DNA from: CBDDEH01 sp965226865 | Lineage (GTDB): Bacteria; Chloroflexota; Dehalococcoidia; Lucifugimonadales; JAGWBF01 | DNA length: 64,000 nt | Reading direction: 5' to 3' | NCBI GenBank assembly: GCA_965226865.1 | Contig: CBDDEH010000004.1 | Span: forward strand, 1,550,001-1,614,000 | Shown here: piece by piece, positions 1 through 9,172 of the stretch | Layout of the letters: every line of letters starts with the position of its first letter | Numbering within the stretch: position 1 is the stretch's first letter | Notes under the pieces: generated by a model | Database searches by the model: none | What the model was told of the DNA's origin: nothing | The model's input: only the letters and a program-made list of their open reading frames with translations | Translations under genes and position numbers: made by a program

Positions 1-1
1 C

Positions 2-296
2 GGTGAGGCTGTCAACTTGACCCCAGGCGACACTCTGATCACCTACACCGACTCCAGCCAGTCGACGACTCTTGTGAGCGGCGGCTTCACGGCGACTGGG
101 CTGGGCCGACTCTGACTCACTGGTCGAAGTTGGTGAAATGTACGAGATCAAGATAACCGGATTGATCGCCACGCTGACCACCGATCTCAAGAAAGACACC
201 GATTTTACCATCGAGATCAAGCCGCCCCAAGGAGCCGTAGTACACATAGAGCGACGCACACCGGGTACTCTGGATGCCTACATCGACCTCGGCTAA
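2..296 (+). pseudogene. archaellin (FlaB-type) 3' part, frameshifted and cut by the window edge
   Basis: The reading frame from base 2 encodes the C-terminal half of an archaellin-like protein almost identical in layout to the next gene (an NLTPG...LITYTD segment, then a GL...DSDSLVE segment). Compared with that copy, bases near 106-108 lack five nucleotides, so the first frame ends at a TGA at 113-115. The protein continues in another frame from 108 to the TAA at 294-296 (DSDSLVEVGE, then IEIKPPQGAV). The N-terminus lies outside the window. It is either a decayed tandem duplicate or a sequence error. The archaellin assignment rests on its close similarity to the downstream copy. Confidence 0.7.
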
Positions 297-357
297 AAAG
301 GTTCTGTGCGGGTCATTCCTCCGAAGGGCCCGCCAAAACTTCATTTGGAGAGGAGGA

Positions 358-951
358 ATGGGTGCAGTTGGTCGAAATCCACACAACAGCATAAGCCGGG
401 TTTTGAAGAACCAGTTCGGGATTACAGGACTCGAGACCGCCATCGTGCTAATCGCCTTCGTCGTCGTCTCCTCGGTTTTCGCCTTCGCTGCCCTTTCCTC
501 GGGGCTTTTCGCCGCCGACAAGTCCAAGGAGACCATCGAAGCCGGCCTGAGCGAGTCACGGGGAACCCTAGAGGTCAGAGGAGCAATAGTCGCCTTCAGT
601 ACGGGAGATGCTATAGACGAAATCACGATTTTCGTCTCCAATGCTGCCGGTGGCGAAGCCATCGACCTGACCCCTGGGAAGACCCTGATCACTTACACCG
701 ACGCAAGTCAGTCGATGACCTTCGCAAGCGGGGACTTTACGTCGACGGGGTTGGGCGGTGCCGACTCAGACTCGCTGGTGGAGCTGGGGGAGTCCTACAA
801 AATATTCATCTCTGGTCTGAGGACCAAACTGAACCCCAACCTGGGAACCGACACCAATTTCATTATCGAGGTCAAACCTCCCAAAGGCGCCGTTATACAT
901 CTGAACCGGCGCACACCCATCATACTCGAGTCGTTTAACGTACTCGGCTAG
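358..951 (+). CDS. archaellin (archaeal-type flagellin FlaB-like)
   Basis: 197 residues. Near residues 19-45 the protein has the archaellin hallmark: a class III, type IV pilin-like signal ending in FG, followed by ITGLETAIVLIAF and a long hydrophobic helix that would build the filament core. The rest is a beta-rich outer domain with the NLTPG/DLTPG-LITYTD motif. The ATG at 358 is preferred because AGGAGG lies directly upstream (351-356). An upstream ATG at 274 would overlap the previous gene. The protein would be exported, cleaved by a prepilin-type peptidase and assembled into an archaellum-like filament. No motor genes (flaI/flaJ/flaH) are in the window; they may lie upstream. It is the second of two tandem copies. 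Confidence 0.85.
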   Translation: MGAVGRNPHNSISRVLKNQFGITGLETAIVLIAFVVVSSVFAFAALSSGLFAADKSKETIEAGLSESRGTLEVRGAIVAFSTGDAIDEITIFVSNAAGGEAIDLTPGKTLITYTDASQSMTFASGDFTSTGLGGADSDSLVELGESYKIFISGLRTKLNPNLGTDTNFIIEVKPPKGAVIHLNRRTPIILESFNVLG

Positions 952-974
952 GTAGAACCTCACTCCCGAGACGG

Positions 975-1718
975 CTAGAACTCGCGCAACAGTCTGCCGA
1001 AGCCGTACAGCTTGTCTTCAATACCGTTTTCCCGCAGGGCCATCCACCACGTAGCCGCGTTATAGGTGATAACCGGTTTGCCCAACCAACGTTCCGCCTC
1101 GTCCGCCAGCCGGACTGTGTTTACATTGGTACCCGACTGAACCACCGCCTCAACTTTGTCAGAATTGACTTCCGCAAGAGCACTTCGGACGCTTTCTTCA
1201 GGCTCGTGTGCGAACGCGATGGCGTTTGGGAAGTTTAATGCCTTGATACAAGGCACCTCGAAGCCCAGGTCGTCAAAGAATTGAATCACGTTCTTGTTGG
1301 TCGCCTCGTTATAGGGAGTGAGTACTCCAATCCTTTTCACGTTGTAATGATTTAGGGCCCGCTGAACGGCTTGTGCGCTCATCGCTGTATCCAGGCCAGT
1401 ACGATCTTTGATCAGCTTGACGATCTCTCGGTTCCCTTCCACGCCGTTTTCCAAAGCGTCGGTTGCCAGACCCATTACGAAGTAGTCGGGTTCTGCGCTG
1501 GCGACCCGCGTAATAGCGGACTCCATGTCGGCCTTGAGCTGGTCAAGCATGCTCCGAAAAGCAGCTCCCGAGCTGGTGTCAGGATTTGAAACATACACAC
1601 GGCCGGTATGGACAGTGACCCCAGGGACAGACATCATGTGGTACTGAGGCTCAACTATCGTGTTCGTGCTGGGAATCAGGACCGCGAACTTCTTGCGCCA
1701 ACCTAACGAGTCGGGCAT
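975..1718 (-). CDS. Asp/Glu racemase superfamily protein (maleate isomerase/arylmalonate decarboxylase-like)
   Basis: 247 residues, the usual length for the maleate cis-trans isomerase/AMDase branch of the Asp/Glu racemase superfamily. The N-terminal PSTNTIVEP motif, the RIGVLTPYNEATN stretch and the C-terminal GKPVITYNAATWW region are typical. Characterised members use one or two cysteines. Here the equivalent places read MGLATDAL and VQSGTNVNT, and the only cysteine (in PCIKAL) is elsewhere, so the protein belongs to a Cys-less subgroup or has lost racemase chemistry. The substrate is unknown. The gene is divergent from the DUF502 gene and convergent with the archaellin gene. Confidence 0.75.
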   Translation of the reverse strand: MPDSLGWRKKFAVLIPSTNTIVEPQYHMMSVPGVTVHTGRVYVSNPDTSSGAAFRSMLDQLKADMESAITRVASAEPDYFVMGLATDALENGVEGNREIVKLIKDRTGLDTAMSAQAVQRALNHYNVKRIGVLTPYNEATNKNVIQFFDDLGFEVPCIKALNFPNAIAFAHEPEESVRSALAEVNSDKVEAVVQSGTNVNTVRLADEAERWLGKPVITYNAATWWMALRENGIEDKLYGFGRLLREF

Positions 1719-1837
1719 CTGCTAACCTCCCCATCTGTATCCCAGGCTGATTATAAGTCAATCTGATACGCCAATGTATAATTCCACCCAAATAGCTATC
1801 ATCACCGATCTCTGACAAACGAAAAGGAGCGAGAGAG

Positions 1838-2466
1838 ATGACGACTCTAACCGAACGCGTTCAAATGACTGGATTTTGGGACCTGGTGGCGCGCAGAACA
1901 GGCGCGGCCTACTGCTGCTTCTGCCTCTTGGCCTCACCTACATGATCCTCAAGTTCGCCTACGATGGACTGGACGGAGTTCTGCAGCCACTTATCTCGGC
2001 CATTTTCGGGAATGAAATAGAGGGGCTTGGGTTTGGAATAATACTGGCTGCCTCATTTCTTGTCGGGGCCCTCGCTCCAATTGCGGTGCTGAAATATCCA
2101 GCCGGTCTGTTCGAGCGGGTCGCGATAACTGTGCCGGTCATTGGGCCGACCTACCGTACTCTCAAGCAGATCTTCGCAAGCGGGAAGGGTAAGAGGACTG
2201 CCTTTAGCATCGTCGCCAGAATTGAGTATCCTCGGCGTGGCACTTGGTCGGTCGGTTTCTTGACCGGCACCGTCCGAGACCCGGACGGCCAGGAGTTTGG
2301 TATCGTCTATTTGCCGTCCACGCCGATGCCCCAGTCGGGTTGGCTTGTCCAGGTTCCCATGGAGGAGATACAGGTGATTGACTGGTCGTCAAACAGCGCG
2401 ATGCAATATATCGTCTCCGCCGGTGTCACCGCCCCGGAACAGATAGCCTTCGCCGCGCCGGATTAA
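1838..2466 (+). CDS. DUF502 membrane protein (frame break near 1895)
   Basis: The bulk of the protein (RRGLLLLLPLGLTY onward, 1900-2466) is a DUF502 family member. It has two transmembrane segments (LLLLLPLGLTYMILKF and FGIILAASFLVGALAPI), then VPVIGPTYRTLKQI and a soluble FGIVYLPSTPMP region. The best start is the ATG at 1838, which has AAGGAGCGAGAG just upstream and reads TLTERVQMTGFWDLVARR. That frame differs from the downstream one by one base, so a single-base loss near 1895 is likely. A TATAAT at 1777-1782 could be the -10 element. Function is unknown. Confidence 0.75.
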
Positions 2467-2529
2467 GAACGACGTGACAGAAACCCGCTAGATGGTTGGC
2501 TAGACGTTACCAACTCTACGTCGAGCTTT

Positions 2530-3804
2530 TTAACCGTCCTGCGCCGAGACCTCACCGGTGGAGAAATACAGCACGCTCGACCCGGACGCTCGTGCCGGAG
2601 ATGCTAATTGCCGGTAGCCGCTCTGTTGAAGTGTAGATGATACATGTTCGACGTGCCGGGCATCCCGTGTTTCCAGGGTTATGTCGACCTGGACCTGACC
2701 CATGGGCAAATTGATGTCCCTTCGATGGTGTGACACGTCGATGACATTAGCTTCTGCTTTTGAGATGGCTGCCAGCAGCCGCGCTAGCTCTCCCGGACGG
2801 TCCAGCACGACGACGCGTAGTACCAGATACCGCCCGGCATGGGCGAGTCCGTGGTCAAGTATGCGCTCCATGAGCAAAGCGTCCACGTTGCCACCGCTGA
2901 GAATACCGACGACTTTCTGGCTCTGACACGGGAGGCGTTTGGCGAGGAGCGCGGCCAGGCCAACGGCGCCGGCTCCTTCAACCACGACCTTGGCCCGTTC
3001 GAGCAGAAGAACCATCACATGAGAAACTTCTTCTTCGCTGACCGTAACCATGTCGTCCACGTACTTCTTCATGAGCGGAAAGGTCATGTCCCCCGGCCGT
3101 CCTACCGCGATACCGTCGGCAATCGTAGGCGTTGGCGACATCGTCACAATACGCTCCTCGTGAAAGGCGGTAGTGGCGGCGGGAGCGGCTTCTACCTGGA
3201 CACCATATACCTTTACTCGGGGTTGTAGCTCCTTCAAGACTAGGGCCACCCCGGACATCAGCCCTCCACCTCCCACCGGAACCACGACAGCCTCGACATC
3301 CGGCAGGTCCTCGAGCACCTCCAGTGCGATGGTCCCCTGGCCTGCGATAACATCCGGATCATCGAACGCGGCGATGAAGGTTAGCCTATTATCTTCCGCC
3401 AGACGGCGTGCCTCTGCCTCAGCTTCGCCAAAGCTATCCCCTTGATGTACCACCTGTGAGCCATAATTTTTGGTTGCCTCCACCTTGGCTATTGAAGCGC
3501 CTTTCGGCATGACCACGGTGCACGGCACGCCCGCCTGGCGGCAGGCCAGGGCCACACCCTGGGCGTGGTTGCCGGCGCTGGCCGCGACAACGCCTGCATG
3601 TCGCTGGGCCTTGGGAATATTGACGACCCGGTTGATCGCTCCTCGGATCTTGAAAGAACCGGTTCGCTGGAGATTCTCGGCCTTTAAGTAGACTTCAGCG
3701 TCGCAGAATCGACTGAAAGTAGTGGAGGTCAGGAGAGGCGTGTGGTCGGCTACCTCGGCCACCACTTGCCGGGCGTCGCGGACGTGATCAACGGTGGGAA
3801 CCAT
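2530..3804 (-). CDS. ilvA: threonine ammonia-lyase (biosynthetic/catabolic, PLP-dependent) with ACT domain
   Basis: 424 residues. It deaminates threonine to 2-oxobutyrate and ammonia, the first step toward isoleucine. The fold type II PLP domain covers about 1-315. The Schiff-base lysine is K52 in TGSFKIRGA, the substrate loop is SAGNHAQG, and the phosphate-binding glycine loop is VGGGGL near 180. An ACT-like regulatory domain (LRVVVLDRPGELARLL) occupies about 330-400, as in the shorter single-ACT enzymes. The gene stands alone between the convergent DUF502 gene and a repeat-rich spacer. Serine dehydratase activity is possible in this family. Confidence 0.9.
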   Translation of the reverse strand: MVPTVDHVRDARQVVAEVADHTPLLTSTTFSRFCDAEVYLKAENLQRTGSFKIRGAINRVVNIPKAQRHAGVVAASAGNHAQGVALACRQAGVPCTVVMPKGASIAKVEATKNYGSQVVHQGDSFGEAEAEARRLAEDNRLTFIAAFDDPDVIAGQGTIALEVLEDLPDVEAVVVPVGGGGLMSGVALVLKELQPRVKVYGVQVEAAPAATTAFHEERIVTMSPTPTIADGIAVGRPGDMTFPLMKKYVDDMVTVSEEEVSHVMVLLLERAKVVVEGAGAVGLAALLAKRLPCQSQKVVGILSGGNVDALLMERILDHGLAHAGRYLVLRVVVLDRPGELARLLAAISKAEANVIDVSHHRRDINLPMGQVQVDITLETRDARHVEHVSSTLQQSGYRQLASPARASGSSVLYFSTGEVSAQDG

Positions 3805-3895
3805 AGGCCAAGATTAACATTGGGTTTGGTGACCCACAATAGCCAGAGTTGAGCTCGAAAGCTCTGGTTTCAGTATGCGACGCTTCCAGATATTC

Positions 3896-3995
3896 GTCAT
3901 TGCGAGCCCCGATTTTAATCGGGGCTCGCAATCCAATGGTGCAGCAGTCACCGCCCCGCCAGATTGCTTCGCTCGAAAGACTCGCTCGCAACGAC
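3896..3995. repeat. dispersed palindromic repeat (GTCATTGCGAG... family), variant copy
   Basis: Begins GTCATTGCGAG and ends CGCAACGAC, like the copies at 9098-9172 and 52559-52633. An internal perfect hairpin, GCGAGCCCCGATT/AATCGGGGCTCGC (3902-3929), replaces part of the usual core. It lies in a gene-free spacer. Confidence 0.6.
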
Positions 3996-4092
3996 GCCGG
4001 AGGAAGTTCATAGAGCCCTGGCCGCGGTTCCATCAGGCCGATCAGGAGGAGACTCGAATGTTGTTGGGCAAGGGCTTCGCCGGCTACCAAAT

Positions 4093-4181
4093 TCAGCGGA
4101 GGCTGGGCTCAAGAACTCGTTGGGCTTCTTTGTAGTGGTTACAGGCATACCTCAGCCGGTTCACGGAGAACTCGGCCTAAA
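4093..4181 (-). pseudogene. 3' end of hybrid histidine kinase, separated by the IS1380 insertion
   Basis: On the minus strand this segment reads AEFSVNRLRYACNHYKEA and stops at TGA 4093-4095. It matches the C-terminus hidden behind a frameshift in the paralogous kinase (AEFSVNRLREAC, 16037 onward). It is the natural continuation of the kinase reading frame that breaks at FIHK at base 5886. It is therefore the displaced tail of the receiver domain of the gene at 5886-7750. Confidence 0.8.
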
Positions 4182-5885
4182 CCCGAATCCACCGAAGGAC
4201 ACCGATGGACGGCGTGAGGACAGCGGAAGGGGGTGGGTGAGGGAGCTACAGGGGAGATGGCCTGGGGTCTTGGGGTAGGTGGGAGGCCGGAGGACGGTCT
4301 TCAGTCGCCGCACAGGGCCCCTAAGGCCCTATGCGGGAGTTGCGATGCGCGGGATGGCGAGAGGATACGCAGCAGGGGACTCTCGCGACCGGGGTGGCGC
4401 GAGATTGCGGGGACGTTGGGTCAGTTGCAGGCTGGCCGTCAGGCCGGGAACGGAATGGCTTGCAGCCGGGCCAAGGCGCGACTGAACTGGGTTTCCCAGG
4501 GCCAGCGCCGGGGGAGATGCAAAGTGAGGCGGCGCGCCGAGCGGGTGATCCGTCCCACCAGAGCGAAGACCCGCCGCCTGAGGGTCTTGGTGATCACGGT
4601 CCGCTCGCCCAGACCAATCCGCGCCGTCCAGCGGGCCAGGTTATGCGCCATCACCTGTACCGCCAGCCAGGCGCCGTTGGCGGCGAAGCGCCCCGACGGC
4701 ATGTGGTTCAGCCCGACGCCGTACTTGAGGTCGCGTATGGCGTTCTCGACCTCGGCGTGGCGGCGATGATCGGCCTCCAGTTCGAGCAACTCCCCGTCCC
4801 GGTCGGTGATGAAGCCGTGATAGCTGTATCTGGCGAAGAGGGCCAGCTGGGAACCGGGTGTCGGCTTCACCCGCCGGACAATGAGCCGCGCCGGCGGGGC
4901 GTCCGGCTTGGTCTGGAACGGGGTGTAAGTCGTCTCGGCGACATCGGCGGCGCCGTCCATCCAGTGGGGAATGGGAGTCCAGTCCTCCTCTGGTATCGCC
5001 TCGATCAGGTCCCGCAGGCTGGCACGCTGGCGGATGGTGATGGAGAAGCGGACATCCATTTCCCGGCAGACGGCAACGACAGTGTGGGCGTAGAAGCCGC
5101 TGTCGGCCCGCACCGTGAGTTGTCCCCTGGCCCCGCCGTAGCGCACCCGCCCCACCGTCTCACGCAGGAAGTGGGCGGCGCCACGGGCGGTGTTCGCCCG
5201 GCCCTCGCGCAGCCGGGACATCAGCACGTCTCCGGTGCCGGCGGCGATGGCCAGCAGCGGGTGATAGCCCCGGGCGCCGGTATAGCCGTGGTGGCGCGCT
5301 CCCTCCTTGGCCAGTCCATAGGTCTCGCAGATGGTCGAATCAAGGTCGATGGTCAGGGGCGAGTCGCCGGGTCCGGCCCCAGCGGCCCAGGCCCGGGCCA
5401 GCAACTGGCGGCTCACGCGGTCGAGTTGACGGACATGCCCCCACCGGAAGCTGCGCAGGAAGGTCCCCAGGGTGGATGGCGCCTTGACCACGCAGCCTGG
5501 AACACCGACCGTCCCACCAGCGCGCAGCGCATCGGCGTCGTCGATGCAGTCGCCGCCTGCCAGCGCGGAAGCGACCAGCGTCAGCATCTTGTCCCCGGTG
5601 TTCGCCCGTCCCGGCGCTCCGCCGAGGTCAAGGTGATGGTCGACGAGTTCCCGCAGGCTCAGGTGCCGGGCTAGGGTGGCCGGAAGGAGCAGGCCGGCAT
5701 TGGCCACCAGGCGATGGTCGTCAAAGAGGATGCGGATACGGTCGGGTTTGTTCTGTGGCAGCATCTATTGGGTGCTCCTTGTTTCCGGGCGGGTTTCTGT
5801 TCCAAAACCATTATCCCAGATTCAGAGGAGCACCCGCTGGCTTCTTCAATGGCTGTCCCCAAGGACGTCCTTCGGTGGATTCGGG
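4182..5885 (-). mobile_element. IS1380-family insertion sequence
   Basis: About 1.7 kb, the usual size for IS1380 elements. A 19-bp perfect terminal inverted repeat beginning CCCGAATCCACC is present at 4182-4200 and, inverted, at 5867-5885. The transposase at 4439-5764 fills the interior. About 240 bp between the transposase stop and the left end contain no gene. An inverted repeat GGGTGCTCCT/AGGAGCACCC (5770-5779 and 5826-5835) sits upstream of the transposase start. The element splits a hybrid kinase gene. A clean target duplication could not be identified. Confidence 0.8.
4439..5764 (-). CDS. IS1380-family transposase
   Basis: 441 residues, full length for the family. The DDE catalytic triad is visible: the first Asp in LTIDLDSTICE, the second in VRADSGFY, and the Glu in HAEVENAIRDLKYGVGL, with the beta-strand insertion between the second and third residues. 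The N-terminal region (LLLPATLARHLSLRELVDHHL) is typical. No frameshift is seen, so it may be active. It is encoded inside the element at 4182-5885. Confidence 0.93.
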   Translation of the reverse strand: MLPQNKPDRIRILFDDHRLVANAGLLLPATLARHLSLRELVDHHLDLGGAPGRANTGDKMLTLVASALAGGDCIDDADALRAGGTVGVPGCVVKAPSTLGTFLRSFRWGHVRQLDRVSRQLLARAWAAGAGPGDSPLTIDLDSTICETYGLAKEGARHHGYTGARGYHPLLAIAAGTGDVLMSRLREGRANTARGAAHFLRETVGRVRYGGARGQLTVRADSGFYAHTVVAVCREMDVRFSITIRQRASLRDLIEAIPEEDWTPIPHWMDGAADVAETTYTPFQTKPDAPPARLIVRRVKPTPGSQLALFARYSYHGFITDRDGELLELEADHRRHAEVENAIRDLKYGVGLNHMPSGRFAANGAWLAVQVMAHNLARWTARIGLGERTVITKTLRRRVFALVGRITRSARRLTLHLPRRWPWETQFSRALARLQAIPFPA

Positions 5886-7750
5886 CTTATGAATAAAATC
5901 ATAGGGTATGTCGGGCGTTATCTGGTCGATGTATCCTCGCTCGTGGAATGCGCTCATCAGGAGGACGGTGACCGAAGGGAAGCGATCTTGTATCGCTCGC
6001 GCTGTCTCGAGGCCGCTGATTCCTGGCATCTCCAGGTCCAGCAGCACCACGTCGGGTTTGGTTTCGTCGATCAGCCTCAACGCGTTGAGGCCGCTATGGC
6101 ACACCGCGGCGATTTCGAAATCCGGATAGGGTTTGAGGAGCTCTTTTACCAACCCACAGAAGTCCGGCTGGTCGTCAACGATAAGAAGCGTAGTGGCCAC
6201 TTGGGGCTTATGTTTGGTTGCGTATCCGGCTCCGTTAATCTTACCGTCAGGCCCTTCGCTTGCAATTGCCTCAGCAGTCTCATGGAACAAGGCCACTTGC
6301 GAATGTGAGACCGGTGAAGTTTCCTTCACGGCGATTGGGAAGGAGGTCTGTATCGTCGTCCCTTGTCCAATCTTGCTTGTCACATCCACCTTGCCACCGA
6401 TGGCCCCGCAATAGTCCTGCATGGAGAGTAGGCCAAAGCCAAAGGTAGTCGACTCCACGTTGAACCCATTGCCGTTGTCCCGAATCGTCATCGTTATCCT
6501 GTCTTGACTAGGGCGGTTTAAGGTCAATTCGACCCGGGTCGCCGAAGCGTACTTGAGTGTGTTGCTCAAGGCCTCCTCGGCGACGCGATATATGGCCAGC
6601 CTCGACTCCTCGGTCAGTCCTGTTCTCCACAGCTCGGCTGTTTCGGTATCCCGGTCGTCAACGTCGACTTCAACCTGAAAAGTGTTATGGAACTCGTCTG
6701 CCAAAGAACGCAACGAAGCCTGAAGGCTCATGCGTATCAGGGAGGGGTGTAACCTCTGGACGGCCGAACGAATGTCGTTGTTATTGATCTCCTGTACAAG
6801 TTGTGCCGCTTTCTTTAGGTGTTGGACCGACTTTGGCGCTATGGAACCCATCTCATCCTGGGCCGCATTGAGCCAATGGGTCGCTACCAGAAGCCGGTTC
6901 TGTACCTGACCATGAAGGTGCTGGGCCACGCCTTTTCGTAGCTCTTCTTGAGCGTTTACTATGCGTCTTCGGGATCGTGCCAACTGCTCGTTGGACCTGT
7001 CAAGCTCTGCGGCGCGAAGCTGCTCCGCGTGCTCAAGCTCTTGTATCTTTTGGGCGAGCCTGGCGAAGGCCAGATAGATTATAGAAACAGGAACGATCAT
7101 GACCGCGATAGTCCACGGACTCTGGGCATACCCCAAGGCTCCGAGATATGCGAACATGAACAAGCTGACCTCGGCCAGACCACTCTGCTTCGTCCCTGCC
7201 CACCAGAAGGTCAAAGGATTCAATTTTATTTGAAGGAAAACAGTGACCGAGACCAAGGTGGTACTTACCAGGTAGAAGGTTATTGCTGCTGGGATCGCCG
7301 CCAGGGTGAGAACACCACTATCTGATGAAGGGGCTGATGCCAGGGAATGAAGCACCAGGGAGGATAGGCCCACGCAGAGAGAGGTCATGCCGGCGTTGAA
7401 GGGGAACTTGTACCAGGGCACCCTGATCCTATCGCCCCGGAACCTCAATAGGCCGGTGTAAGTCACCAAGCCGACGACAGCGGCCAGAACCGCTGCGCCA
7501 GGCTCGAGCAGAAGCACTGCCCCGAAAGTCGCGACTCCGGATACATCGGTCTTGACTCTCGGGCCCACCCGCAGCGGAAAGCTCCCGGCCGCGACGATCA
7601 GGAGGATGACCAGCCCGTTTCCAGTAAAGTCGCCGGGGACCAGTCTTCTCGCTGTATCAGGTAGACCAGCATTGCCGAGCCGAGAGCACCGATTAGAGCT
7701 ATGTAAAGCTGCAACGGCCTTGGCAAATTTTTTATCGAATCCGATCTCAC
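5886..7750 (-). pseudogene. membrane hybrid histidine kinase with C-terminal receiver (copy 1), interrupted by IS1380
   Basis: The N-terminus has about six or seven hydrophobic segments. It is followed by a short coiled coil, a HisKA_3-type dimerisation box (AQEELRKGVAQHLHGQVQ, His in HLHG), an HATPase_c domain (DNGNGF, FGFGLLSMQ, GQGTTIQTSFP) and a receiver domain (VDDQPDF, phospho-Asp in VVLLDLEMPG). No output DNA-binding domain follows. A GTG at 7750-7748 preceded by GAGGT fits the start. A one-base gap in a G run near 7615 (GAAACGGGC, expected four G) breaks the frame in the second membrane segment. The reading frame is cut at FIHK by the IS1380 element; the last 28 codons are at 4093-4181. 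Two small exported proteins are encoded just upstream in the same direction. Confidence 0.8.
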
Positions 7751-7870
7751 GATAAGTTCAACCTCGTCACGGTTTCCGCAGTAGACGGTTAGTTATTCCG
7801 TGCTGCCGGTGTGCCAATGCCTATGGGCCTACCTGGGAGGTCCGATGTACCCCTTAGGACCGATCGGGAT

Positions 7871-7908
7871 AAATGCCTTGGGGCCGCCAGGGCGGCCCCA
7901 AGGCATTT
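7871..7908 (-). terminator. strong hairpin terminator after the exported protein gene
   Basis: A perfect 18-bp stem, AAATGCCTTGGGGCCGCC and its complement, with a 2-base loop lies six bases beyond the stop codon of the gene at 7915-8373. It would separate the exported protein genes from the kinase downstream. Confidence 0.75.
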
Positions 7909-7914
7909 AATTCT

Positions 7915-8373
7915 CTAGCAAACCTGGCCATTTGTAGGTAGCAGCACGTTCTTGGCGAACCACTGGTCCACGGGTTTCGTTTTCGTGCCGACCAATTGAC
8001 CATCCGATGTTACGTTAAGGGTCGCGTTGGTCCCATCGGCCCCTGGCAGCGACGTCACCTTGATCTTGACCTTGGCCTCTATGCCGTCGGGGGTGCACTT
8101 GTAAGCCTTCCTGTATCTGAACTCCAGGGTCTCATGGCCGGTCGTCATGTAATCCACCACTGTATCCACGTTTTTGGGGAGGAAAACGATGATTTCCGCG
8201 CTGTAGTTCTCAGCGCCGTCCTCATCATCGTTGACCATCCAGATAGTCCGGACGTCAACGTCCTCGACCTTGAACTGGGTATTCCACCACCAACCGGCAT
8301 GGGCAACCGTGGCGCCGAATATCGCCGCTCCTACCAGGATTCCCGCTATGACTGTCGCTTTGAGCTTCCACAT
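7915..8373 (-). CDS. small exported protein of unknown family (WWW protein A)
   Basis: 152 residues. A clean signal peptide (residues 1-26, cut after AHA) exposes GWWWN at the mature N-terminus. The body contains VDVRTIWMVNDDEDGAENY, VFLPKNVDTVVDY and a KVKIKV beta-strand region, plus two cysteines (YKC and the C-terminal QVC) that could form a disulfide. I do not recognise the family. It has a paralogue directly upstream (8386-8856) and a third, truncated copy at 13632-13952. In both loci the gene precedes a membrane hybrid kinase in the same direction, so a role as a ligand or accessory of that sensor is possible but unproven. Confidence 0.75.
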   Translation of the reverse strand: MWKLKATVIAGILVGAAIFGATVAHAGWWWNTQFKVEDVDVRTIWMVNDDEDGAENYSAEIIVFLPKNVDTVVDYMTTGHETLEFRYRKAYKCTPDGIEAKVKIKVTSLPGADGTNATLNVTSDGQLVGTKTKPVDQWFAKNVLLPTNGQVC

Positions 8374-8385
8374 GATTCCGCCTCC

Positions 8386-8856
8386 TTAGTTATTTCCGTA
8401 ATCTAGGCCTGAGCATGAACCCGGGATCAGGCCATATACACTTATGATCTGATTTAACCCACCCCTATTCGAGCCGATCGGGCTGTCATCGGCCGTCACT
8501 AGAACGGCCACCTCGGTCCCGATGGCGCCTTCCAATGGATGTACTACATAGTGAACAATAGACTGAATACCATTTGGCAGGCATTTGAGTTGTGGGTCTG
8601 CTACCAGGTGCACGGTCTCTGTTTCCGCCTGGGACTTGATCTCCGCTTCGGCGTTCACAGGTAACCGGACTACTATGTCTGTGTGATAATTGCTTTCGCC
8701 TTCAGGGTCGTCAGTCACGGTCCATATGGTCCTGACATCGACACCTTCGACGTCGATGTGGGAGTTCCACCACCATGATCCATATGCTATGGTCGCGCCG
8801 AAGATCAGCACGCCAACCATGACCCCCAGAGCGATTCCCGACTTAAACCTCCACAT
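8386..8856 (-). CDS. small exported protein of unknown family (WWW protein B)
   Basis: 156 residues, with a signal peptide of 26 residues and a mature start of SWWWN. It shares the frame VDVRTIW-V-DD-G-NY...LP and the cysteine pattern (LKC near the middle, SC near the end) with the protein at 7915-8373. The rest has diverged, including a longer C-terminus. Only 12 bases separate its stop codon from the start of the next gene, so the two are probably cotranscribed. A purine-rich AAGGAGGTAAGGG site precedes the ATG. Function is unknown. Confidence 0.72.
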   Translation of the reverse strand: MWRFKSGIALGVMVGVLIFGATIAYGSWWWNSHIDVEGVDVRTIWTVTDDPEGESNYHTDIVVRLPVNAEAEIKSQAETETVHLVADPQLKCLPNGIQSIVHYVVHPLEGAIGTEVAVLVTADDSPIGSNRGGLNQIISVYGLIPGSCSGLDYGNN

Positions 8857-9097
8857 ACCCTTACCTCCTTTAGTTTCGGCTCACAAACGCTGCCAGCAAT
8901 TTTGGTAGAGCGTCAGCATTGTGCGTTCGGTGTGAGTGGTGAGTATTATCAATGTGAGTTTTCAGGAGCCCTAGAGTGCTTACCACTGAAGTGATACGGA
9001 GGAATACACCTGGTGTCAGGGGTGTGAGCACCCAACGCCTGGTGGGGGAAACACCGCATAGAATGGGTGTTTTAGAACCATCCAGGGTTTTCCAATT

Positions 9098-9172
9098 GTC
9101 ATTGCGAGCGGAGCGAAGCAATCTCTTCTTCCTCCCGGGAGATTGCTTCAGGGCTTTGCCCTTCGCAATGAC
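9098..9172. repeat. 75-bp dispersed palindromic repeat (GTCATTGCGAG... family)
   Basis: Differs at only two of 75 positions from the copy at 52559-52633. The ends GTCATTGCGAG and CTTCGCAATGAC are inverted repeats, and an inner pair GCAATCTC/GAGATTGC forms a second stem. It lies in the 440-bp gap between the divergent WWW and GH15 genes, where I see no other feature. Confidence 0.8.

Noticed and set aside
4331..5674. Long plus-strand open frame (447 codons) opposite the IS1380 transposase
   Set aside because: It mirrors the high-GC transposase on the other strand, is rich in Pro/Gly/Arg without any domain, and has no ribosome-binding site.
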